A stretch of 64,000 nt of DNA from Allium sativum (lineage: Eukaryota; Streptophyta; Magnoliopsida; Asparagales; Amaryllidaceae), in contig CM060911.1 of NCBI GenBank assembly GCA_030737875.1, forward strand, positions 91,656,599 to 91,720,598, given 5' to 3'. Shown here piece after piece: positions 36,689 through 49,800 of this stretch. Numbering within the stretch: position 1 is the stretch's first letter; each line of letters starts with the position of its first letter. Both the position numbers and the translations under genes were made by a program. The notes under the pieces are model-generated. The model did not search any database, was not told the DNA's origin, and was given only the letters and a program-made list of their open reading frames with translations.

Positions 36689-37684
36689 TTGTAATAACCC
36701 GGAAATTCTGAGCCAGTTTAAAATTTTTATTTTGGCAATTTTAGCGAATTTTGAAGATTTAAAATAGATTAATTTAAATAATATCGACGAAAAATTTATT
36801 TTGAATATAATTCGAACGTATATATTATATACGTCGTTGTTAGAATATAAATATTTATATATGATTATAATAGAATTGAAAATGGCGCGGTAGTTCGATA
36901 ATTCGATTTCAAACTTCAAATGAATGTACTGGGTGCAAAACAATCCGGATTTTAGTGAAACCAAAAACAATAGGATCTATTTGGGAATATCTTTCAAACG
37001 AATCCGACAAATCGAGATTTCATAGCGGGAATCAAAAGATATGTCCAGTTGAAAATTCTGAATAGTCGCTATGGAATTCAGGCCCTTAAAATTGGGAATT
37101 TTGCAAACGACCTCAGATTTCGACGAAACCACTTTTGTGGGGTCCGTGATGTCGAGTTATTTCTAGGTTTCAAATTTCATAATTTTCCAAATCAATATGT
37201 GAGCGTGGCAAAGGAAAATGCGTTTGACCATTTCAGTTGATTTTAATCGACTGGAAAATAGCCATTTTCCAACAGTCTCAGAATTCGACGAAACTAGTTT
37301 TGTTAAGACCGTATCGTCAATACGAAGCTAGAAAATATTTTGCAGGAATTTTTAGAGTTAGTATGTAACCCCAGTAATTTAAAATGTACGTTTAATATTC
37401 AATATAATGATTTAAATGTAAATTTGACGGAAACTGATCGAAACAATCGAACCAGCTTGCGATACATATCCCATTGTGTTCAGAATGGGGGTAATACGCT
37501 ATGGACGACAGGCGGTGGACCTCGTTTAGAGGTCGTATGTAAAAGTCAACTTTTTGAAAATAAAATAATAAAAAAAATTAATTAATTAAATCTCCCTCCT
37601 CCCCTTATCTTCTTCAGGTTGCCCCCCCTTTCATATTCGATTCAATCGAACGATAGAAAAAAAAGAGAAAGAAGGGCGACGGGG

Positions 37685-38214
37685 AGGTGGGGGGGTGGGG
37701 GGGTGAGCCGCCACCGCCTCCCCCCCCCCCCCCCCCCAGCGATGCTGCCGCCGCCGCTGCTTCACCTTCTACCTCCTCTTCTCTCCCTCTTACCTGCGAG
37801 CCATTCTCCCCCTTCCCCTCCTCCTCGCCAGCAAGGCCACCACATCGCACCCCCCCCCCCCCAAGCCGTCAGTCGCCCCACCGTACCCCCCTTCTCCCTC
37901 CAGTTCGAGGAAGCCGCCCCCCTAAAATCCTAAGCCACCAAAACCGCCACCAGCGATGGCGTGGGCCACCGCCTCTCCTCCCGCTTCGCCTTCCTCCTCC
38001 CTTGCCTCGCGACAGCCCCCTGGCCCACATCGAACGCCACCCGCTCCACCTCGCCCTCCCCCTCCTGCCGACGCCCCAACACCTCCACCGCAGCCTCGTT
38101 GAGCTGCGCCACCGTCCAGGCACGCCGCCGCCATCCTCCAGGCGGAGCCCCACTCCGACTGCACCTCCCCCTCGCGCGATTCTCTCCTCCTCCCTCTTCA
38201 ACAGTAAAGTAAGT
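37685..38214 (+). promoter_or_regulatory. GC-rich leader-like block and GTAAGT donor (A2 3' LTR)
   Basis: The same block as 18303-18817, with the donor at 38209-38214. It has a longer G- and C-homopolymer start. As part of a 3' LTR it could drive transcription into downstream sequence. Confidence 0.5.
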
Positions 38215-39157
38215 TTTTAATTAATTATTTTAAGTTATTTTAAATACTTAGTTTTATTGTGAATGAATTTTCAGAGATTTTTATATGTAAAAAGATAAAA
38301 ATATGATTTTTTATCATATGTGAAATATAAAAATATAATCCTTTATGTTGTAGAAGTTATAAAAATATAATCTTTTATATTGTAGAAAGATAAAAATATG
38401 ATTTTTACATAGTAGGAACCATAAAAATATAATCTTTATGAAATATAGAATATAAAAATATCATCTTTGTATATGTAGCGAAATAAAAATCTGATTTTTA
38501 TTATATATACATTGAAATAAAGAGGTGATTTTTATAGTGATGAAATAGAAAAGGCGAAATCTTTATATAGAGAATAGCGATGTAAAAATATAATTTTTAT
38601 CTATATAGTAGCGATGTAAAAATATAATTTTTATCTATATAGTAGCGATGTAAAAATATAATTTTTATCTATATAGTAGCGATGTAAAAATAGAATTTTT
38701 ATCCATATAGCGTGATTATAAAAATTCTATTTTTATATATTGAATAGCAAAGTAAAAATTCGATTTTTATATATTGAATAGCAAAGTAAAATTTCGATTT
38801 TTATATATTGAATAGCAAAGTAAAAATTCGATTTTTATATATTGAATAGCAAAGTAAAAATTCGATTTTTATATATTGAATAGCGAAGTAAAACTTAGAT
38901 TTTTAAATATATGAAGTGATTATCAAAATATGATTTTTAAATTGAAAGTGAACAAATAAAAATGTGATTTTTATATATGTAGTGGCTACGGGCAACGAAG
39001 TGACAAAGGGCGAGAACGACGAAGATTTCTATAAAAGAAGTGTCGTGAAGTTGGATAGCTATCGGTGAGAACTTCTCACTCAAATTTCCTTTTCTAGTTA
39101 TATATATACTAGGATGCAGACGGTGCTTAGTAGCACCCGACACCCGTCATCCACAGA

Positions 39158-39162
39158 CCATG
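39158..39162 (+). repeat. Presumed left target-site duplication of C (CCATG)
   Basis: The five bases before TGTAACGTCCCGG. The right copy should lie beyond the window, because the C 3' LTR is itself interrupted. Confidence 0.6.
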
Positions 39163-39817
39163 TGTAACGTCCCGGATTTTTAGCCAGTTAATATTGAGTA
39201 TTTAAATTTATTTAAATTATTTAATTAGGATAATAAGTTGATTTTTATATTGAATTTATCAATTTAAAAATCGGTATATGAATAAATATCTAATATATTT
39301 AATTATCATATTATGGAAACGATAAATAATTGGATTTAGAATTTAAAACTGAATCAAAAAGATTCAAATGGCTAATATAAATTATATATTGAATTATAAC
39401 GATAGTTATCGATAATTTAAATTGTTTGAAACCATTTATATTTTAAATTGAATTTAATTTAAATCGTTAATTTAAATTGTTATTTCCTCTATGTAGTCGA
39501 ATTAAATTACAGAGTCAGTTCCGTGAATTTTAAAATAACACCATAATTTGAAGACGTAAATCGCTACGTTGAAAATAGCGGTTCAGGGTTTTAAATTAAA
39601 GGACCGCAAGATATTTTAGTTATTCAAAATAAAATGAAATCAGTATTTAATTCAAAGTTACACTGTAAGGCCGACCTACTGTATTAAATCACGCAGACCT
39701 CTATTCCCCATCGCAGACCTACTGTGTTTCCTCGAGCCAACGCTAATGTCTCCTACCTTCGATATGAAGGAAAACATAAATTTAATGGCAATTGTACGTT
39801 GTGTTCCCTCGTTCGCA

Positions 39818-39827
39818 TTTATAAATT
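39818..39827 (+). promoter_or_regulatory. Candidate TATA box in the family C LTR
   Basis: TTTATAAATT, followed within about 70 bases by a pyrimidine-rich stretch (CCACCCCTTCTTCC), as in many plant core promoters. The 3' LTR has the same sequence at about 47458. Confidence 0.4.
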
Positions 39828-40250
39828 GAAAGCCTCACCCTCGTTACTCCCATTTTTGCTGAAAACCACGAAACCGTCCACCCCTTCTTCCAATCATTTT
39901 TCTCAGTAATTCAAAACAAATTCTTTCGATACAAAAAAAAGGGAAATCGAAATCGAGATTTCAACTCAAGGGTTCTGGAGCTCGACGCCATGCCAGGGTC
40001 GCTCATGATTTCGGGAAAAGCACGGTTGCGATTCAAAATAAGGAGCTCGATTTGGGTTCTATAATGCGATCGCTGAGCATCTCGACTTCGGTTTTTGGCT
40101 TCAGGGGAGGAAGAGCATCTAGTGTTGATTTATAGGGGTGATTTGGGTGCCACGAATTTAGGAGGGAGATCGATATTGGTTTGTTGCATCTAGGGGAGTG
40201 ATGCGATGAGATGGGTATTCAAGTTGAAGCGACGATGATAAAGGGGGTTC

Positions 40251-40646
40251 ATGTTTTTCCTGAATCAAATTAGAAGTCGCAATATGGTATTTGGGGTGGG
40301 ATTCGATCTGCTCTTTTTGGAAGGTGGATGGCGTGAGTTCCTGTCACATGGAGGAGGGTGTTCGGTCTTTGGCAGTGCAACTATGATGGGGTACATGAGA
40401 TGCGATACTGGAAGTTTGGAGGGGGTTACGAACTGGGTAAACCTGGGTTACGACAGTGGGATTTTTAAAGAAGTCGAAGCTGTTTGTGAGTGAATGGAGT
40501 TTGTGGATGAAGTGTATGATGAAATGTTCAAGTGGAAAAAGCGCAGTATTGGGGCTGATGTAGTTTTGGAGATGATCGGGGGTTTGCTTCATGGATTCGC
40601 CAAGTGGTTGGCAGGAAACGAGGTATATGCCCTTTTCGAAAGTTAA
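40251..40646 (+). pseudogene. Gene-like open frame in the C LTR, broken by one stop
   Basis: An 80-codon frame (40251-40493) ends at TGA and is followed without a gap, in the same frame, by a 50-codon frame (40494-40646). Base composition is balanced, unlike the AT-rich LTR around it. The product has no domain I recognise. In the 3' LTR copy (47892 onward) the ATG after the stop is changed to AAG and a T is lost in the second half, so the frame is not being maintained. It may be a captured piece of a host gene or leader; a chance open frame is the alternative. Confidence 0.35.
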
Positions 40647-40832
40647 ATAAACATACAAGGATCAATTCGTTTATTTATTTTAAGTTTTCTTTCGTTTAAT
40701 AAATAATAGTTAATCGATAACAAAAAATAAAATCTTCGTAGGATCAAAATAAATGCATTCAAGATGATCCACATTGATCCATTAGTCGCACGATGCTGAA
40801 TTTAAACAGGATATTCGACAAATGATAATCAA

Positions 40833-40853
40833 GGTGAGTAAATCTCACTCACC
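40833..40853 (+). repeat. GGTGAGT/ACTCACC hairpin in the C LTR
   Basis: A 7-bp perfect stem around a 7-base loop. It is the counterpart of the GTGAGAACTTCTCAC hairpin in family A (19670-19684 in A2). The left arm, AAGGTGAGT, is also a good splice-donor match. Confidence 0.6.
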
Positions 40854-41519
40854 TTTTATCTATAATTATTTTTACTTCGTAAAAATAATTGTTGTTGCTT
40901 GTTTGGATTTTTCTGCTTGTTTTATATATATTAGTTATTTAGGCTATTATATATATATTGGGTTGATTGATTGGTTGGATTCCCGCAGTCTCATTAGCGG
41001 ATGCCCGCAGTTTCATAGCGGATGATTACCCTATACGCCCCACGCTATGATTAGTGGATTACCTTCTATACCGCGATATTCTGCCACGAAGCAGAATGGG
41101 TATTATTTATGTGCTAACATCTGTGGATGCAGGAAAACAGGTTGGAGGGATCCAACTGGATTCCTCAAAAATATATTATCTGTTTGTTGTTTGCTGATTT
41201 CATATATTCTCATATATGATGTGTTAAAAATTCCGTGATTGATAACTGATTGTTTTGGGGTGTTTAAATATCACTGGGGCTCGAATATTGATTTATAAAA
41301 ATATCGGAAAAGGATAATAGAGATTTGAAAATGGAATACTATTTTTATAAATAGAATTTGAATTTTTAATGAAGTATAGAAAATATTAACTGTTTTAAAT
41401 ATATAAAACAAGTAAATTTATAAACTTGGTTTATAAATTAAAATACGGGATTTGAATTGGATTTATAAACTTTATTTGTATGTTTATAATGTGAAAATTT
41501 AAGGGAAGTTATAAACGTT

Positions 41520-42690
41520 GTTTATAAATTAAATAATACAAATAGAATTTGAATATGAGAAATTAGAATGAAATTTGAATATTTGAATTCAAAGGAATTC
41601 AAATAAAGAAAATTCAAATAGAGACTTTGATATAAAATTTGAATAAAGAAATTCAAATAGAGGTTTGAATGTAGAATTTCAAAATAGAATTTGAAATAAA
41701 CTTTGAAAATAGGATTTTCGAAGTAGAATTGGAAATAGAATTTCAAAATAGGATTTCAAAATAGGAAATCCAAATGGTTTTGAAATGGAATTTGAATTCA
41801 AGGGAATTCAAATGGATTTTAGTGAAGAAATTCAAATGGGATTTAAATAATGGGTTTTAAATAAAGAGGATTCAAATATAAGAATTTAAATAGAATTTGA
41901 ATGGAGTTCAAATATAAGAATTTAAATAAAACTCAAATGGAGTTTAAATATAGGATTCAAATAGAATCCAAAAAGGATTTGAATAAGAGGAATTCAAAGA
42001 GAATTAAAAGGTGGTATTTGAAATTCAAATAGTATTAGAATGGAGTTTTGGATATTTGAATTAAAAATAGAAATTCAAAATGGAGTTTGATTATTTAAAT
42101 TCAAGTATGAATTTCAAATATAACAATTCAAAAGGGAGTTGATTATAGAAAATTAATCTGGTATTTGAATTCAAGGAGATTAAAATGTGGTATTTGAAAT
42201 CAAGGAAATAAAATATGGTATGTGAATTCAAGAGAATATTAGAATTCAAATGGTGTTGGAAATGAATTTTAATATTAGAATTCAAATGGAAATGGAAAAT
42301 GAAATTTGAATATAAGAGATTCAAATTGAATTCAAATAGGATTTAATCTATGGGATTTGAATATGAAATTCAAATGGGTTTTAAACAATGGAATTTTGAA
42401 TATAGAATTTAAAAAGGAGTTTGAATATTTGAATTTCAATAGAATTCAAATATAGAAATTGGAATATAGAAGTTCAAATGGAATTTAAATATAGAGTTTG
42501 AATAAGAGAATTCAAATGAATTCAAACATAGAATTTGAATATAGGGAATTCAAATAGAAATTCAAGTATTGAATTTGAATGTCAAATAGAAAAGGAATTG
42601 GAATTTGAATATAGAATTCAAATAAAAGTGAGATTGGAATTTGAATCAAGAAATTCAAATAGAGTTAAAATGGAGTTGAATTCATTTTAA
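41520..42690 (+). repeat. GAATTCAAAT-rich low-complexity tract (C 5' LTR)
   Basis: About 1.2 kb made of irregular variations on TTTGAATATAGAATTCAAAT, purine-rich on the plus strand. There is no fixed period. The matching tract in the 3' LTR is 49136-50285. Phe/Asn/Leu-rich minus-strand frames across it are compositional. Confidence 0.85.
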
Positions 42691-43424
42691 AGAAGTTTAA
42701 AGGTTTATATATATAAATATAATTAAAACGAACTCGACGCAGCGCTGCAGTTCGTAAAATAGCGATTCGAACTTCAATCGAGTATACAGGACTCAATTGG
42801 AGTCGGATCACTTTGAAACAAGAAACGTCAGGACCGGTTTGATAATAGTTTTCTAATGAAAGAGAAAAATATGAATTTCGTCGTATAGATTTTGAGTTAT
42901 GTCAAAATCAAATTTTCCGAAAAACAGCGCCAGAACTATTTAAAAACCATAACGGTTTATTTCATTTTATAAAAGGATTTTAAGCAAATAAAATCCGAAT
43001 TTCTATTTAGAAAATTTCAGATTTGAGTTATAAAATATATGTGAACTCAGGTGGAGTAATGAATTGATTTTTGAAACAGAAATCAGATTTTTGATTATTG
43101 AATAGAATTAACTAATTCGAATAGTAATTAGTAAATGAGATGTTGAATTGATATTGGGCCTTAAATAAGTGAATTCGATTTGAAAATTTATATTTGAAAT
43201 AGAAAAGAGAATTAGAATTGAAATTGAAATTCAATTTGGTTATGAACGAGTTAAATATTGAACATGTTATGTTCAACAAAGAAGTGAAATAGGCAAAATG
43301 ACTAATTAAAGAATAAATGGGTGAAACTGAATTCAAACGATTAGATGGTATTGAATTGAATTGAAAACAGGTGAACATGTGTAAGCAGGTTTGATATGAA
43401 GTATATGAAGATTTAAATTTATGT

Positions 43425-43615
43425 GCTCGACAAAAAGGTACATGTTTAATTCATATATGAGATTTCATGCGCCGTATCGGCAAGCCGCTTGGCTTTTTTC
43501 TTTTTCTTTTTGAAATGAGAAGGTACCGGGAAGCTATTTGAAATTTCCCGATGCTCCCAATACAGGGGAGGTTATGGCGAATTTTTCCGGGAATTTAAGG
43601 AGTTAGAATATTTTT
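43425..43615 (+). repeat. Block in the C LTR homologous to the A internal region
   Basis: This holds, in order, CGACAAAAAGGTACATGTTTA, AGCCGCTTGGCT followed by T6CT5CT5, a phrase around GGGAAGCTATTTGAAAT, and CAGGGGAGGTTATGGCGAA. The same order appears in the A internal regions at 36348-36540 (plus) and 27355-27545 (minus). The 3' LTR copy is at about 51030-51210. Confidence 0.8.
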
Positions 43616-45690
43616 AAGAAATTTACAATTAGAAACCTATATATCGATATATATAGAATTCGATAAGGAAACGAAATCAAAAATAGAATATTGTAAACAA
43701 AAAGGGAAATCTATAAATTAGAAATAGAAAGCAAACCATACACGTTTTTTAGAATGAATAATTGGGTTTTATTGTGTGTTTATTCGAGGTTAGTGGTTTT
43801 GCCGTTTTGAAGTTGAGGATGTTTTCAGTCAAGGTCTGAGAGGTAATTTTACTCCAACTTGATCGATTTCATTTTTAATGGATAAATAGCAAGATCCAGT
43901 CTCGAAGAGAAGTGTTTGAAAATGAGTTAGTAGAATAAAATATTTTGGGTTGTTGTAACAATGTTTTACACAACATTCGTTTTAAACCCAAGTGATGGAA
44001 TTTTGGAAATATAACAAGTAAATATTTCCTGAGTATAATTAAAATAGTCGGGATAGAGATAAGTGATTGGAATTGTTTCTAATTGCAAATAGAGATATTT
44101 TCTAATATATAGAAAATAAAAGGAGTTGATATTGGGAAATGCTTTCCAAATAGCGTAAGAAGCCGAGATGATTATTGAAATATTTGGATAACAAATATTG
44201 ATAAGGAAATGGAGAAGAGATTTAATTAATGAAATATTAATTAAAGAGCCCAGTGATTTGTTGATATGTTTGGATGAACACTTGTTTTTATTCGATAGTT
44301 AAATCACAGACTATCGAAGTTTTGACCATCGTTGTCAATATGGAGAGACCGGTTGGATTATTATCCGAAGAACCACTCCGTATCGGCATAAGCGTTGCGA
44401 ACCAAGTATGCTGAATATATTGAAGACGGAGTAAAGTGCAAGGACTCTTTCTATTAATAGAAATAGTGCCTTCGGTTTCGTTCAATCCCAGAACGAACGT
44501 AAATGGACGAATGTCTGACAGAGTATTTCCAATGATCAAATGGGTTGGTCTGTATGAATATATATGGTTGCAACGGATTTATCCCTTAGCATAACATCCA
44601 TAATATTTGTCCAAACTCAACTAGTGATTAACGGATCTGACAATGTGGCATTCAAAGTGATTGTGCTATCGATGAATGGTAAGTATTCGTAGCCTCAGGC
44701 CTCAACAACCGGGAAAGGACAAAAATCGGGCAGGCAGCATGGCTATGTGGGTCGCACCCATTAGGATGTATAATCACCTATCTAGAGGTTCATTTAATTT
44801 CTTATTCTATTCGATGTTGTCCCAGTCGGGAGACGGTTGCTGATCCCAACCGTTGGTGATATACATTCGATACACTCAAGCGAAATGAGTGGTCGGTCAT
44901 GTGTGGGCCGGGTTGCAAGATGTTCTTGTTGAACCCAGTGTATTCCTCTCTAGAGATACACAGTCGGAAGGTGGTCCCATACCTTGTCATGTTGGAAATC
45001 CAATCTCCAATAAGAGCCATGCGGGTTTTGATTTTATACTATATATGTGGAGCGTGAGATGCAAGCGTTCTGCTATTTGGTTATTTACTTGATGTAGACA
45101 TTATTATAATATCACTGGATTTTCGTATCAAAGTGTTTTGGGTTATAGTAAGGTAAAAACCGTCCATGTTTATGTGTGGGCTGGTCTTACTATTATCTTT
45201 TCTTTTGAAAGGATTTTTAAAGTTAAACAAGTGGTTGGAGTTTACTCACACCAGTCCCATGACTGACCCAGAGTTTATTTTGTTTTGTTTTCCCTAAACT
45301 CTTGGGTGCCCAAATTTGTACGAGCAGTCAAGTAGTTCAGGTGTTTACAGATACCATTGGAGGAGCTTGGAGCAGGAGGCTTCAACGTTAGTTACCTAGT
45401 GTTATTTTCCGCTGTATTGTAAGTGTTGAACTCTGATTCTGAATGTACATGTATACAGAACTTTTGTATTACAAAAGTATATGATATATTATATTTTATT
45501 CATTCCGCTGTGAGGTTCATGTTTTACCCTGATGTTGTGTATTCTTCTTCTTCTATTCTAATATTTCTTTCCTTCTATTTCTCATCCTCTAACTTCTTTC
45601 TAATAATGATTCGTATTTCTGTGCAATTTGGGTTGGACGTGTGGTGTATTTAGTCAACTCAGATAGTACGGATTTGCGGGTCGTTACAGT

Positions 45691-45702
45691 TGGTATCAGA
45701 GC
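45691..45702 (+). other. Primer-binding site of C (initiator tRNA-Met)
   Basis: TGGTATCAGAGC, two bases after the LTR end TTACA. Confidence 0.92.
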
Positions 45703-46789
45703 TTAGGTTAAGCGAATACCTAGGCTTTGGTGGGGGTTTACTCATTAGAGATAGGGTCAGTAGTACCCTAGAATGAGTTGAGTATATATATGAGAGCGCG
45801 TATTTGTTATTAATATAAAAATTGTTTTATATTGTGTTGGCTAGTCTGTTGAGTGGTTTATGAATTCTGGTCGAATCGTGGGATGCCACGAAGTCGATAG
45901 GAATTTCTAAACACTTAAACAGAGAAATTCGACACAGTATTGTTTTAAAGAGGGTAAATGAAATAATTTTACCCAAATTTCTATTTTTGTATAGAAGGAA
46001 TAATTTTCTGAAATTATTATATTATATGGATGTGTTGATGTGTAGGATCATAATCAAATGAGATTATAAAATTTGAATGGTTATTTATAACCAAAACAGA
46101 ATTTGTATATGAATTAAATATACAAAGGAGATGAACTAAAATTGAATTCAAACCAGAATTCAGAATTTAAAATCCTGTGAGATTTGAAATTATTCTCTGA
46201 AGTATATTAAGATAATATAGCTTTGTTTTTAAGGGTTTTTGAATAAAATCATTTTTAAAAGGATTTTGAAAGTGATAAAGCACTGAACTCACTTCAGTGG
46301 CTGGAAAATAATTCTGATGATGACTGCAGCTTCATCAGTGTTCATTTTCGAGTTCTAAGTTATGGAATGCTACCTTAAAAAAAAAGTTTTTGATGGAAGT
46401 TTGTTTGAAAGAAAACAAGTTATTTTGGAAAATTCAAATGTTTTGAATTTGTGATGGGTTATAAATATATGTATATATTTATTTCAAAAGAATTTGAAAT
46501 AGGAATCCGGGAATTTGAATTCTGGAATTTAAATTTAACTTGAGCAAGTTAAATAGATTGAAGCAAATAAATTGAGTAAAACAAATCTGAATGAGTTGAA
46601 TACATATGACTTGAATATGAAATGAATGTGAATATATATGAGATGTAGTATAAACGAGAACCAAAAGTTTTGGTCAGACTGAATTTGTTGAAATTTGAAA
46701 AGTTGAGTTTAAACATAAGTAAGATTTGAAAAGTTAATGGGTTTATAGTATTTTTCCTACCTTAGCAATTTCGAGGACGAAATTATTTT

Positions 46790-46802
46790 AAGGGGGGAAG
46801 AA
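46790..46802 (+). other. Polypurine tract of C
   Basis: AAGGGGGGAAGAA directly before TGTAACGTCCCGG at 46803. Confidence 0.92.
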
Positions 46803-49800
46803 TGTAACGTCCCGGATTTTTAGCCAGTTAATATTGAGTATTTAAATTTATTTAAATTATTTAATTAGGATAATAAGTTGATTTTTATATTGAATTTATC
46901 AATTTAAAAATCGGTATATGAATAAATATCTAATATATTTAATTATCATATTATGGAAACGATAAATAATTGGATTTAGAATTTAAAACTGAATCAAAAA
47001 GATTCAAATGGCTAATATAAATTATATATTGAATTATAACGATAGTTATCGATAATTTAAATTGTTTGAAACCATTTATATTTTAAATTGAATTTAATTT
47101 AAATCGTTAATTTAAATTTTTATTTCCTCTATGTAGTCGAATTAAATTACAGAGTCAGTTCCGTGAATTTTAAAATAACACCATAATTTGAAGACGTAAA
47201 TCGCTACGTTGAAAATAGCGGTTCGGGGTTTTAAATTAAAGGACCGCAAGATATTTTAGTTATTCAAAATAAAATCAAATCAGTATTTAATTCAAAGTTA
47301 CACTGTAAGGCCGACCTACTGTATTAAATCACGCAGACCTCTATTCCCCATCGCAGACCTACTGTGTTTCCTCGAGCCAACGCTAATATCTCCTACCTTC
47401 GATATGAAGGAAAACAGAAATTTAATGGCAATTGTACGTTGTGTTCCCTCGTTCGCATTTATAAATTGAAAGCCTCACCCTCGTTACTCCCATTTTTGCT
47501 GAAAACCACGAAACCGTCCACCCCTTCTTCCAATCATTTTTCTCAGTAATTCAAAACAAATTCGTTCGATACAAAAAAAAAGGGAAATCGAAATCGAGAT
47601 TTCAACTCAAGGGTTCTGGAGCTCGACGCCATGCCAGGGTCGCTCATGATTTCGGGAAAAGCACGGTTGCGATTCAAAGTAAGGAGCTCGATTTGGGTTC
47701 CAGAATGCGATCGCTGAGCATCTCGACTTCGGTTTTTGGCTTCAGGGGAGGAAGAGCATCTAGTGTTGATTTATAGGGGTGATTTGGGTGCCACGAATTT
47801 AGGAGGGAGATCGATATTGGTTTGTTGCATCTAGGGGAGTGATGCGATGAGATGGGTATTCAAGTTGAAGCGACGATGATAAAGGGGGTTCATGTTTTTC
47901 CTGAATCAAATTAGAAGTCGCAATATGGTATTTAGGGTGGGATTCGATCTGGTCTTTTTGGAAGGTGGATGGCGTGAGTTCCTGTCACATGGAGGAGGGT
48001 GTTCGGTCTTTGGCAGTGCAACTATGATGGGGTACATGAGATGCGATACTGGAAGTTTGGAGGGGGTTACGAACTGGGTAAACCTGGGTTACGACAGTGG
48101 GATTTTTAAAGAAGTCGAAGCTGTTTGTGAGTGAAAGGAGTTTGTGGATGAAGTGTATGATGAAATGTTCAAGTGGAAAAAGCGCAGTATTGGGGCTGAT
48201 GTAGTTTGGAGATGATCGGGGGTTTGCTTCATGGATTCGCCAAGTGGTTGGCAGGAAACAAGGTATATGCCCTTTTCGAAAGTTAAATAAACATACAAGG
48301 ATCAATTCGTTTATTTATTTTAAGTTTTCTTTCGTTTAATAAATAATAGTTAATCGATAACAAAACATAAAATCTTCGTAGGATCAAAATAAATGCATTC
48401 AAGATGATCCACATTGATCCATTAGTCGCGCGATGCTGAATTTAAACAGGATATTCGACAAATGATTATCAAGGTGAGTAAATCTCACTCACCTTTTATC
48501 TATAATGTTGTTGCTTGTTTGGATTTTTCTGCTTGTTTTATATATATTAGTTATTTAGGCTATTATATATATATTGGGTTGATTGATTGGTTGGATTCCC
48601 GCAGTCTCATTAGCGGATGCCCGCAGTTTCATAGTGGATGATTACCCTATACGCCCCACGCTATGATTAGTGGATGACCTTCTATACCCCGATATTCTGC
48701 CACGAAGCAGAATGGGTATTATTTATGTGCTAACATCTGTGGATGCAGGAAAACAGGTTGGAGGGATCCAACTGGATTCCTCAAAAATATATTATCTGTT
48801 TGTTGTTTGCTGATTTCATATATTCTCATATATGATGTGTTAAAAATTCCGTGATTGATAACTGATTGTTTTGGGGTGTTTAAATATCACTGGGGCTCGA
48901 ATATTGATTTATAAAAATATCGGAAAAGGATAATAGAGATTTGAAAATGGAATACTATTTTTATAAATAGAATTTGAATTTTTAATGAAGTATAGAAAAT
49001 ATTAACTGTTTTAAATATATAAAACAAGTAAATTTATAAACTTGGTTTATAAATTAAAATACGGGATTTGAATTGGATTTATAAACTTTACTTATATGTT
49101 TATAATGTGAAAATTTAAGGGAAGTTATAAACGTTGTTTATAAATTAAATAATACAAATAGAATTTGAATATGAGAAATTAGAATGAAATTTGAATATTT
49201 GAATTCAAAGGAATTCAAATAAAGAAAATTCAAATAGAGACTTTGATATAAAATTTGAATAAAGAAATTCAAATAGAGGTTTGAATGTAGAATTTCAAAA
49301 TAGAATTTGAAATAAACTTTGAAAATAGGATTTTCGAAGTATAATTGGAAATAGAATTTCAAAATAGGAAATCCAAATGGTTTTGAAATGGAATTTGAAT
49401 TCAAGGGAATTCAAATGGATTTTAGTGAAGAAATTCAAATGGGATTTAAATAATGGGTTTTAAATAAAGAGGATTCAAATATAAGAATTTAAATAGAATT
49501 TGAATGGAGTTCAAATATAAGAATTTAAATAAAACTCAAATGGAGTTTAAATATAGGATTCAAATAGAATCCAAAAAGGATTTGAATAAGAGGAATTCAA
49601 AGAGAATTAAAAGGTGGTATTTGAAATTCAAATAGTATTAGAATGGAGTTTTGGATATTTGAATTAAAAATAGAAATTCAAAATGGAGTTTGATTATTTA
49701 AATTCAAGTATGAATTTCAAATATAACAATTCAAAAGGGAGTTGATTATAGAAAATTAATCTGGTATTTGAATTCAAGGAGATTAAAATGTGGTATTTGA

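Larger units (their letters stand above)
35654..36689 (+). mobile_element. A2 internal region, 1,036 bp, no transposition genes
   Basis: The complete internal region between primer-binding site and 3' LTR. A short open frame from about 35874 (62 codons) shares Tyr-Lys-Asp-Phe-Ala-Tyr-Thr and Tyr-Trp-Ile-Asp with the A1 and A-inv internals. AGCCGCTTGGCT (36426-36437) forms a hairpin followed by T5CT5CT5. A downstream block ending in GGGGAGGTTATGGCGAA is shared with the family C LTR. GGGGACGAAA precedes the polypurine tract, as in many plant Ty3/gypsy elements at the end of pol. There is no room for gag-pol, so this element is non-autonomous. Confidence 0.85.
36690..39162 (+). mobile_element. 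A2 3' LTR, first part
   Basis: TGTAATAACCCGG onwards closely matches 17313 onwards, differing by scattered substitutions and small indels, including about a dozen extra bases inside the GC-rich block. It stops at CCATG (39158-39162), just after the GGTGCT/AGCACC stem-loop (39122-39137), where element C inserted. The rest lies beyond the window. Confidence 0.88.
39163..45688 (+). mobile_element. Family C 5' LTR, 6,526 bp
   Basis: From TGTAACGTCCCGG to GGGTCGTTACA, followed by a primer-binding site. In order it holds: AT-rich start; a possible TATA box (39818) and pyrimidine-rich leader; a gene-like G-rich segment (about 39960-40650); a GGTGAGT/ACTCACC hairpin (40833-40853); about 1.2 kb of GAATTCAAAT-rich low-complexity sequence (41520-42690); a CAGCGCTGCAGTTCG box; a block shared with the family A internal region (about 43425-43615); blocks shared with family D; the CAGTCCCATGACTG hairpin; and TTCCGCTG near the end. 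No transposition protein is encoded. It is highly similar to the 3' LTR at 46803. Confidence 0.9.
45689..46802 (+). mobile_element. Family C internal region, 1,114 bp, no transposition genes
   Basis: AT-rich sequence between the primer-binding site and the polypurine tract, with no credible coding frame. It includes a GAGGACGAAA motif (from 46773) just before the polypurine tract, as in the A family and in many plant Ty3/gypsy elements. Apart from the two ends it does not resemble the A internal region, so A and C are separate families with the same architecture. Confidence 0.88.
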
